Assembly: GCA_030043855.1 (NCBI GenBank)
Contig: JASHWW010000003.1
Span: 1 to 7,548 of the forward strand
Direction: 5' to 3'
Source of the DNA: Thermoplasmata archaeon
GTDB lineage: Archaea > Thermoplasmatota > Thermoplasmata > Lutacidiplasmatales > UBA184
DNA: 7,548 nucleotides
The notes beneath the pieces are model-generated. The model had not been told where the DNA came from. It saw only the letters and a list, made by a program, of their open reading frames with translations, and searched no databases. Below are positions 1 through 5,547 of this stretch, piece after piece. The position numbers and the translations under genes are program-made. Every line of letters starts with the position of its first letter. Within the stretch, counting starts at the first letter, position 1.

Positions 1-1
1 C

Positions 2-298
2 GCGATGGCCCGCCGGGCACGTCGCACCCCGACCGCTCGCCGCCCTCCGCGGGCGGCGACCCGACGCCCGATCGTCACCGTCGTCCCCCGGGGACCGCAG
101 GTCGACCTGGGGGAGGACCCGCGGGGGCACGTCGTCTGTCGCGTCTGCGGTCGGATCCAGAGCGTCGAGCTGACCGAGCTCGACCGACACCTCCTGACCC
201 AGCTCGCGGCGCAGCACCCGGACGGCTGGAGCGTCGATCGGATCGCCTTCTCCCTGACCGGCACGTGCCTTCGCTGCCGCGAAGGGTCGGCCCGCTGA
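2..298 (+). CDS. Fur-family transcriptional regulator, C-terminal part (5' end outside window)
   Basis: The reading frame is open from the window edge to the TGA at 296-298. Counting from the ATG at position 5, residues 42-49 read HVVCRVCG and residues 88-91 read CLRC. This pair of CxxC motifs (C45, C48, C88, C91) is the structural zinc site of the Fur/PerR/Zur dimerisation domain, and the surrounding text follows the Fur C-terminal pattern. Known Fur proteins are about 130-150 residues long with an N-terminal winged helix. Here only an Arg-rich stretch ending in IVTVVPRGPQVDL precedes the zinc domain, and it resembles the end of the recognition helix and the wing. I therefore infer that the true start lies upstream and that the ATG at 5 is internal. 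The His-rich regulatory-metal segment typical of Fur (HHxH before the first CxxC) is reduced to one His (H42), so the metal sensed, if any, is unclear. It probably forms a transcript with the dehydrogenase homologue 22 bp downstream. Confidence 0.72.
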   Translation, partial: AMARRARRTPTARRPPRAATRRPIVTVVPRGPQVDLGEDPRGHVVCRVCGRIQSVELTELDRHLLTQLAAQHPDGWSVDRIAFSLTGTCLRCREGSAR

Positions 299-320
299 CC
301 GGCGATCCGGGGCGACGGGC

Positions 321-1469
321 GTGGTGGCGTACTTCACGGCCCCGCGGGTCGCGCTCGGTCCGGGCGCGATCGAGCAGCTGAGCGGCCTCGGCACCCGTCG
401 GGCGGCGGTCGTCGTCGACGCGGCGGTGGCCCGCACGAACGGGGACCGTCGGATCGTCGAGGAGCTCGCGAAGGGGGATGCGACGGTCGAACGGATCGTC
501 GCCCCGACCGCCCCGGACGGCCTCGGTGAGGTTCGGGCGCTCGCCGACCGCCTGCGGGGCGTCGGCCCCGACTGGATCGTCGCGGTCGGCGGCGGCCGGA
601 CGCTGGACGCCGCGAAGGCGGCCCGTCTCCTCTACGAGCAACCGACCCTCTCGCTCGCCGCGCCCCCTCCGGTGCTCGACCTCGGACCCTCGCCGCGATC
701 CCGCCTGGTCGCCGTTCCGACGACGAGCGGGAGCGGGGCGGACGCGAGCTGGACCGCCGACCTCGTGGCGGAGGACGGGAGTCCCCTCGAGATCGCCGAC
801 CGGAGCCTGATCCCGGAGTGGACCTTGGTCGACGACGGCTTTGCGCGCGACCTCTCCCCGGAGCTCCGGCTCGACGGCGCGTTCGAGGCGTTCGCGCTCG
901 CCGCCGAAGCGTACCTCTCCGCGTGGTCGAACCCGATCTCCGATGCCCTCGCGCTCGACGCCGCCCGCACGGTCCTCCTCCGGTTCCCGCACGCGCTGCG
1001 GTGGAGCGACGACCCCGACGCGAAGACGGCCCTCCACACCGCGGCGACGCTCGCCGGACTCGCCGCGTCGAACGCGCAGCGGGGGCTCGCGCACGCCCTC
1101 GCCCGGGCGCTCACCGGGGCGACCGGGATCGCGTACGGCCGGTTGCTCGGGATCGTGCTCCCGACCGTGCTGGAGTTCGACCGTCCCGGCGCTCGCGAGC
1201 GGGTCGAAGCGCTCGCGGCGGCGACCTCGGCCCCCGGGGATCCCGGACGGGGGACCGTGCCGGAGCGACTGCGGCGCCTCGCCGACTCGTTCCGGTTCCC
1301 GACCGACCTGGTCCGGGCCGGGGTCGCGGTCGGGGACTGGTCCGTCGACCGCGCGACGGTCGTCGCCCGGACGCTGCGCTCCCCTGCGGTCCTCGCGAAC
1401 CCGAGGGTTCCCTCGACCGACGACGTCGAATCGATCCTCACGACGGTCGCCGGCGGTCGTCCCGCGTAG
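321..1469 (+). CDS. Iron-containing alcohol dehydrogenase family protein with altered metal site
   Basis: This 382-residue protein has the usual length for the Fe-ADH/glycerol dehydrogenase superfamily (NAD(P)-dependent alcohol or polyol oxidoreductases of the cytoplasm). The N-terminal dinucleotide-binding half contains GGGRTLDAAK at residues 90-99, matching the family GGGS/K-x-x-D-x-AK phosphate-binding loop, and PTTSGSGAD at 133-141, matching PTTSGTGSE. The helical C-terminal half includes AEAYLSAWSNPISDALALDA (194-213) and GLAHALARALTG (255-266). Family metal ligands are Asp and His about four residues apart, then two His 14 residues apart. By ungapped alignment these correspond to E189, L193, H258 and Y272, so only H258 is kept exactly. 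GldA-type members lack the second ligand, but the Asp-to-Glu and last His-to-Tyr changes remain. The start is GTG at 321; a tandem GTG at 324 is equally possible. No promoter is visible in the 22-bp gap behind the Fur-like gene. The fold assignment is firm; the substrate, and whether it is active, are unknown. Confidence 0.9.
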   Translation: MVAYFTAPRVALGPGAIEQLSGLGTRRAAVVVDAAVARTNGDRRIVEELAKGDATVERIVAPTAPDGLGEVRALADRLRGVGPDWIVAVGGGRTLDAAKAARLLYEQPTLSLAAPPPVLDLGPSPRSRLVAVPTTSGSGADASWTADLVAEDGSPLEIADRSLIPEWTLVDDGFARDLSPELRLDGAFEAFALAAEAYLSAWSNPISDALALDAARTVLLRFPHALRWSDDPDAKTALHTAATLAGLAASNAQRGLAHALARALTGATGIAYGRLLGIVLPTVLEFDRPGARERVEALAAATSAPGDPGRGTVPERLRRLADSFRFPTDLVRAGVAVGDWSVDRATVVARTLRSPAVLANPRVPSTDDVESILTTVAGGRPA

Positions 1470-1475
1470 ACCCCG

Positions 1476-2552
1476 TCAGGCGGACGGTGCGGCGACTTTC
1501 GCGGCCCGCGCCGGCGCCTCGGCGGGGCGGGCCGGCGACTCGACGGCCCGGTTGATCGCGATCTCCGCGAGGTCGCTCGCGTAGAAGGCGCTCCGCTCGA
1601 GGCTCTCGAGGACGTACGCGAGGGCGACCGCGAGCCGCCCGCGCTTCGACGTCAGCTCGTGGAGGATCTGATCGCGCTCCTTCATCAGGACGTGCGCGGC
1701 GTCGATCACCTCGTTCGCCTTCGCGATGTCCCGCGTGTCGAGGCTGTCGAGCGCGTCGACGAGACCGGCCGCGGCACGCCCCGCCATCCGGTCGAGCGCA
1801 TCGACCAGTTTCGACGGGAGCGGCTCCTTCCCCAGGATGGAGACGGTCTCCGCGATCCGGACCGCGTGGTCGGCGATCCGTTCGAGCACGCGCGACGCGA
1901 GCAGGTACGTCGAGCACTCCGGCAGGGTGAGGTCGAGCGTCGCCAGGATGCGGGCGTCCCGCAGCGCGCTCGTCACCTGCTTCTCGAGGAACCAGTGGAG
2001 CCGGTCGACCTCCCAGTCCCGCTCCACGACGTCCCGCGCGATCGCGACGTCCCGCCCGCGGAACGCGGCCATCGCGTCCGCCTGCATCGCCCGGACCATC
2101 TGGTGCATCCGCCGGACGATCGACGGGATCGGCAGCGGGTTGGCGCCGACGACGTCCTGCAGGATCACCGACTCGGCGGTCTCCTCCAGGATCTCCGGCC
2201 CGATCATCCGCTGCGCGAAGCTCCGGACGACCTCGCGCGTGCGGGCGTTCATCCGCCCGCGGGTCCGGATCTCGAGCAGCGGGTAGCCGGCGATGTACTC
2301 GGCGATCAGTCGCCGGAAGAGATGCTCGTCGTCCATCTCGTTCGTGACCTCGACGACCCGGCGCTCCGCCTCGGCCGGTCCGGCCGTCTCGGCGAACACC
2401 GTGAGCGACCCGTCCGCGCGGGGCGTGAAGAACAGGACGTCCCCCGGCCCGAGCCCGCGGGCCGTGACCCAGTTCTTCGGGAGCGAGATGATGAACGTCG
2501 AGCCGCCGGTCTTCTGGATCCGACGTCCGTGGAAGCCGCCGCTCGACCGCAT
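1476..2552 (-). CDS. AbrB/SpoVT domain plus PhoU domain regulator (archaeal phosphate-uptake regulator type)
   Basis: The protein has 358 residues. The N-terminus carries a SpoVT/AbrB swapped-hairpin DNA-binding motif: KTGGSTFIISLPKNWV at 14-29 followed by GLGPGDVLFF at 33-42. Two PhoU-type helical repeats follow, at roughly 70-240 and 245-335. PhoU metal-site style helices are seen at LERIADHAVRIAETV (223-237), with E224 and D228, and at LESLERSAFYASDLAEIAIN (315-334). The tail (336-358) is an Ala/Pro-rich low-complexity segment. In archaea this fusion is usually annotated as a phosphate uptake regulator, thought to couple phosphate or Pst-transporter state to transcription. No pst genes lie in this window, so the target is inferred from family only. 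I chose the ATG at 2552 because the AbrB motif begins directly after it and a TATA-like box sits about 33 nt upstream. The frame stays open further upstream but that part has no protein-like character. It ends 6 bp from the convergent dehydrogenase gene. Confidence 0.93.
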   Translation of the reverse strand: MRSSGGFHGRRIQKTGGSTFIISLPKNWVTARGLGPGDVLFFTPRADGSLTVFAETAGPAEAERRVVEVTNEMDDEHLFRRLIAEYIAGYPLLEIRTRGRMNARTREVVRSFAQRMIGPEILEETAESVILQDVVGANPLPIPSIVRRMHQMVRAMQADAMAAFRGRDVAIARDVVERDWEVDRLHWFLEKQVTSALRDARILATLDLTLPECSTYLLASRVLERIADHAVRIAETVSILGKEPLPSKLVDALDRMAGRAAAGLVDALDSLDTRDIAKANEVIDAAHVLMKERDQILHELTSKRGRLAVALAYVLESLERSAFYASDLAEIAINRAVESPARPAEAPARAAKVAAPSA

Positions 2553-2581
2553 ACTCCGTAGGCAGGCCGACCGACCATTCT

Positions 2582-2589
2582 CTATATAG
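2582..2589 (-). promoter_or_regulatory. Archaeal TATA-like box of the AbrB-PhoU gene
   Basis: CTATATAG stands out in otherwise GC-rich DNA. Its centre is about 33 nt upstream of the ATG at 2552. With archaeal initiation about 25 nt downstream of TATA, the leader would be only a few bases, consistent with the lack of a Shine-Dalgarno sequence. The box is a perfect palindrome, so its sequence does not fix direction. Distance favours the minus-strand gene, because the plus-strand ATG is about 93 nt away. Confidence 0.7.
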
Positions 2590-2637
2590 CCTCGGTTGCC
2601 GGGCCGTCGGCCGAGGGCGCGCCCCGGGCTCCGACAG

Positions 2638-2645
2638 TACATCAA
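2638..2645 (+). promoter_or_regulatory. Possible weak TATA-like element of the dehydrogenase operon
   Basis: TACATCAA is the only AT-rich stretch between the strong TATA box and the ATG at 2679. Its centre is about 37 nt upstream of that ATG, suitable for a short-leader transcript. The match to a TATA consensus is poor. The alternative is a long leader starting near the palindromic CTATATAG. Confidence 0.25.
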
Positions 2646-2678
2646 GAGCCCGCGGCGAAGTGCTCCCGAGCGGTCCGG

Positions 2679-4343
2679 ATGGCGAGCGGAACGGAGCGTC
2701 GATTCTCGTGGCGGGGACGCCCGACGACCGCCCGCGACGGGGAGACGATCCTCGAAGCGTTGGCCCACGACGGGTTGCCGTCCGTGGTCCGCTCGCCGCG
2801 GTACCACCGTCCGCGCGGTCCGCTGTGCGGCGTCGGCCAGTGCACCGGGTGCCTGGTCCGCGTGAACGGACGGCCGAACGTCCGGGCGTGCCGCCAGGTC
2901 GTGGCGTCCGGCGACGTCGTGGAGAACGGGAACGCCTGGCCGTCGCCCCGGTTCGACCTGCTCGGCGTGCTCGATACCGCGTTCCCGTCCGGCATCGACA
3001 CGCTCCACGGATTCCGGCGGCCGGCGTTCCTGACCGGCCTCTACCAGCGCGTCGTGCGCCGCCTCTCCGGCTACAGTGGGCCGCCCTCCCCGGAGGCGGC
3101 GCGGGCGCTGGCGTCCGCCCCGGACGTCCGCACGGCCACGACCGTGATCGTGGGTGCCGGCCCCGCCGGTCGGGCCGCCGCGCGCGCGCTCGTGGACGCC
3201 GGCGAGCGGCCGCTGGTGGTCGACCGAGGGCTTCGCGTGCCGGAGGTTCCGGGCGCCGAACTCCTCGCCCGCTCCACGGCGACCTTCCTGCCGCCGCCGT
3301 CCGCGGACGGCGGTTGGGCGTTCTCGCTGGTCGGATTCACCGAGCCGGCCCGGGGGTTCGCGATCCGGGCCCGCCGGGTGATCGTGGCGACCGGCGGGTA
3401 CGACGCCGCGCTCTGGTTCGGCGGGGCCGATCGCCCCGGCGTCGTCACCGCCGACGGGGCGCTCGCGCTGACCCCCGCCCCGGGGGCCGGTCCACTCCGC
3501 CGGGCGGTGGTCTTCGGAGGCGGAGACCGGGCGGCCACGACGATCGACCGGTTGCACGAGTCGGTCGTGGCCGTCGTCGCCCCGGGCGAGATCCGCCCCG
3601 AGGTGGTTCGTCGCGCCTCCGACCTCGGCGTGCCGCTCTATCCGCGGACTCTGCTCCGGTCCGTCACCGGACGGCGCCGCGTACGCTCGGTCCGTCTCGA
3701 GTCCCGCGGTGGCGGCGCCCCGTTCCACGTGGAGTGCGATTCCGTCGTCCTCGCCCATCGCCGGCTCCCGCATCCGCAGCTGTTCTTCCAGGCCGGCGCC
3801 CGCATGCGGTGGCGGGGCGGCGCGGGCGCGTACTTCCCCGAGCTCACCGACGCGGGAGCGACCTCGGTCCCCGGCCTGTTCGCCGCGGGGACCGTCGCGG
3901 GCGTCGTCGGCGACGACGTCGCGACGAGCGGCGAGCGCGCCGCGAAGGCCGCGCTCGGCGCGCCGTTCGACGGACCGGCCCCGCGCTGGATCCCGGCGGA
4001 CGGCCCGGCGGAGCTGGAAGGGTACTACCGCGAGCTGCTCGGCGGACCGCGGCCGGGCCGGTGGGTCGCGTGTCCGTGCGAGGACGTCCTGGTCGCCGAG
4101 ATCGAGGAGGCGCACCGGGCCGGCTACCGCGGCGTGGAGGTGGTGAAGCGGTACACGGGCGTCGGCACCGGACTCTGCCAGGGCCGCTACTGCCTCCCGG
4201 AAACGCTCCTCACGCTCGCCCGTCTCGAGGGCCGGACGCCGCCCGAGGTCGGCTACATCACGCAGCGCCCGCCGGTCCACCCGACCCCGCTCGCCGCCCT
4301 GGCCGCCCTGCGGGAGGAGTTCGCGGGAGAGCCGGCCCCATGA
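2679..4343 (+). CDS. HcnA-HcnB-type fusion: [2Fe-2S] ferredoxin domain, FAD/NAD(P) oxidoreductase and BFD-like [2Fe-2S] domain
   Basis: This 554-residue protein has three domains. Residues 1-90 form an HcnA/SoxA-type N-terminal domain: DGETILEALAHDGLP (20-34), the family sequence SPRYHRPRGPLC (39-50), then C50, C55, C58 and C71 as a CX4CX2CX12C [2Fe-2S] site. Residues 151-430 form a pyridine-nucleotide-disulphide-type flavoprotein core: VIVGAGPAGRAAARAL (156-171) for FAD, a second nucleotide-type turn VVFGGGDRA (277-285), and FAAGTVAGVVGDDVATSG (401-418) near the FAD. Residues 460-515 form a BFD-like [2Fe-2S] domain with CPC (C465, C467) and GLCQGRYC (C500, C505). In HcnABC these parts are separate HcnA and HcnB subunits; in sarcosine oxidase they lie in the longer alpha chain. 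The likely role is to take electrons from the DAO-type subunit encoded immediately downstream, with which it overlaps by ATGA. The acceptor is not evident. The ATG at 2679 fits the domain start. The substrate of the complex is unknown; cyanide production should not be assumed. Confidence 0.9.
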   Translation: MASGTERRFSWRGRPTTARDGETILEALAHDGLPSVVRSPRYHRPRGPLCGVGQCTGCLVRVNGRPNVRACRQVVASGDVVENGNAWPSPRFDLLGVLDTAFPSGIDTLHGFRRPAFLTGLYQRVVRRLSGYSGPPSPEAARALASAPDVRTATTVIVGAGPAGRAAARALVDAGERPLVVDRGLRVPEVPGAELLARSTATFLPPPSADGGWAFSLVGFTEPARGFAIRARRVIVATGGYDAALWFGGADRPGVVTADGALALTPAPGAGPLRRAVVFGGGDRAATTIDRLHESVVAVVAPGEIRPEVVRRASDLGVPLYPRTLLRSVTGRRRVRSVRLESRGGGAPFHVECDSVVLAHRRLPHPQLFFQAGARMRWRGGAGAYFPELTDAGATSVPGLFAAGTVAGVVGDDVATSGERAAKAALGAPFDGPAPRWIPADGPAELEGYYRELLGGPRPGRWVACPCEDVLVAEIEEAHRAGYRGVEVVKRYTGVGTGLCQGRYCLPETLLTLARLEGRTPPEVGYITQRPPVHPTPLAALAALREEFAGEPAP

Positions 4344-5503
4344 CGTTCGCGCGCGGCGACTACCGCGTCGTCGTCGTCGGGGCCGGGATCGTCGGTCTGT
4401 TCACGGCGTACCACCTCGCGCGGGCCGGGGCCGGGCCGATCCTCGTGGTCGATCGCGGATTCCTGTCCAACGGCGGCTCCGGCCGGAACGGGGGGGGCGT
4501 CCGGCAGCAGTGGGAGACCCGGTCCACGATCCGCCTCGCCCGCGAGGCGGTCGCCGACTACCGTCGGTTCTCCTCCGAGTTCGGGTACAACATCTGGTTC
4601 CGCCAGGGAGGGTACCTGTTCCTCGCCGACACGCCGACCGAACTCGCCCGTCTCCAACGCGTGCACGCGATCGTCCGTGCCGAGGGGCTCCCGTCCGAGA
4701 TCCTCGACGCCGACGGGGTCGCCGCCCGCCTCGACGGTCTCGCGCCCGGCGCGGTGGTGGGCGGGTCGTACCTCCGCTCCGACGGGACGCTCTATCCGTT
4801 CCCGGCGGTCTGGGGCGTCTACGAAGCCGTTCGACGCCTCGGCGTCGAAGTGGCGCTCGGCGTCGACTGCCGCGCGATCGTCGTCCGCGACGGCCGGGTC
4901 GCGGGGGTCGCGACCTCGGACGGGACGGTCGCGACGCCGACCGTCGTGAACGCCGCCGGAGGATGGTCGGGGGAGGTCTCGCGGGCGGCCGGGCTCGAGG
5001 TCCCGAACGTCGCCTCCCGGCACGAGATCCTGGCGACCGAGCCGTCGAAGCCGTTCCTCGACCCGATGGTGGTCCGCGCGTCGGACGGCCTGTACTTCAG
5101 CCAGACGATGCGGGGCGAGATCGTGGGCGGCGTCACCGTCCCCCATCCGCCCGGCACGGCGCGCGGGGTGCCGAGCTCTCCGCGGTTCCTGACCGGGATG
5201 GCGGGGGCGCTCGTCGGACTGCTCCCCCGACTCGGGGCCCTCGGCGTGCTGCGGGCGTGGACCGGCTTCTACGACGACACGCCGGACGGTCTGCCGATCG
5301 TCGGGGCGGACCCCCGGCTCGCCGGCTTCGTCCACGCCAACGGATTCGGCGGGCACGGGTTCATGCTCGCGCCGGCGGCCACCCGCCGGGTGGCGGCGGC
5401 GGTCCTCGGCGAGGCGGTCGACCTCGACCCCGCGGAGTTCTCGCCGGGGCGGTTCCTCGGCCCCGCCGCCCCCACGACCGTCGAGCGCCTCCAGCTCGGC
5501 TGA
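4340..5503 (+). CDS. DAO-family FAD-dependent amine/imino-acid dehydrogenase (HcnC / L-proline dehydrogenase beta / SoxB-like)
   Basis: This 387-residue DAO-fold flavoprotein has an N-terminal Rossmann motif VVVGAGIVGLFTAYHLARAG (11-30). GSGRNGGGVRQQWETR (46-61) matches the FAD-contacting segment of SoxB and archaeal dye-linked proline dehydrogenase beta. The C-terminal signature is TGFYDDTPDGLPIVG (308-322) with NGFGGHGFMLAPA (334-346). By analogy it oxidises a secondary amine or amino acid and passes electrons to the fusion subunit. Compared from memory with sarcosine oxidases, the Cys for covalent FAD in monomeric enzymes (just before YxxTPD) and the His for covalent FMN in SoxB (aligned to P153 in DGTLYPFPAVWG) are not present. 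One non-covalent FAD is therefore most likely. The ATG overlaps the upstream stop as ATGA, and GGGAG at 4325-4329 is a plausible ribosome-binding site, so translational coupling is expected. No soxD, soxG or pathway gene is nearby to reveal the substrate. Confidence 0.9.
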   Translation: MTFARGDYRVVVVGAGIVGLFTAYHLARAGAGPILVVDRGFLSNGGSGRNGGGVRQQWETRSTIRLAREAVADYRRFSSEFGYNIWFRQGGYLFLADTPTELARLQRVHAIVRAEGLPSEILDADGVAARLDGLAPGAVVGGSYLRSDGTLYPFPAVWGVYEAVRRLGVEVALGVDCRAIVVRDGRVAGVATSDGTVATPTVVNAAGGWSGEVSRAAGLEVPNVASRHEILATEPSKPFLDPMVVRASDGLYFSQTMRGEIVGGVTVPHPPGTARGVPSSPRFLTGMAGALVGLLPRLGALGVLRAWTGFYDDTPDGLPIVGADPRLAGFVHANGFGGHGFMLAPAATRRVAAAVLGEAVDLDPAEFSPGRFLGPAAPTTVERLQLG

Positions 5504-5515
5504 CGGCCCCCGCCA

Positions 5516-5523
5516 CCGTTTTC
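5516..5523 (+). promoter_or_regulatory. Possible weak promoter element before the glycerate-kinase-like gene
   Basis: TTTT at 5519-5522, within CCGTTTTC, is the only AT-rich run in the 44-bp gap. It is centred about 27 nt upstream of the GTG at 5548, a suitable distance for a leaderless archaeal transcript. A T-rich transcription stop for the preceding operon is an alternative reading. Confidence 0.25.
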
Positions 5524-5547
5524 CCCCGGACGACCGCTCCGGCGGGC

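Larger units (their letters stand above)
2553..2678. promoter_or_regulatory. Divergent intergenic region between the AbrB-PhoU gene and the dehydrogenase operon
   Basis: These 126 bp separate two divergently oriented genes and form the longest gene-free stretch. They contain the window's most AT-rich element (CTATATAG at 2582-2589) and a weaker TACATCAA at 2638-2645. A perfect 10-bp GC palindrome, GGGCGCGCCC at 2615-2624, lies between them. An AbrB-PhoU protein could autoregulate here or act on the dehydrogenase operon; that is inference, and the palindrome may be chance at this GC content. Confidence 0.6.

Noticed and set aside
75..1441. Minus-strand open frames opposite the Fur-like and Fe-ADH genes (75-1094 and 632-1441).
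   Set aside because: They are Arg- or Ser-rich with no motif, and they lie opposite genes with clear family signatures.
1476..4280. Very long open frame on the minus strand (over 900 codons) covering both the AbrB-PhoU gene and the antisense of the dehydrogenase fusion.
   Set aside because: Only the 1476-2552 part has protein-family character. The upstream part is Arg/Gly/Pro-rich shadow text opposite a strongly supported gene, as expected where GC-rich DNA lacks stop codons.
2660..5503. Single plus-strand open frame of over 900 codons leading into the DAO gene, suggesting a giant fusion.
   Set aside because: The DAO frame upstream of 4340 translates to Arg/Pro-rich shadow, while the HcnA-HcnB domains lie in another frame. 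The ATGA overlap marks two separate genes.
2679..5503. Reading the HcnABC-like pair as a hydrogen cyanide synthase.
   Set aside because: The same architecture serves proline, hydroxyproline, sarcosine and opine dehydrogenases, and nothing here fixes glycine as substrate.
4510..5547. Long N-terminal extension of the glycerate-kinase-like protein.
   Set aside because: The extension overlaps the DAO gene in another frame and has shadow composition. Homology begins just after the GTG at 5548.
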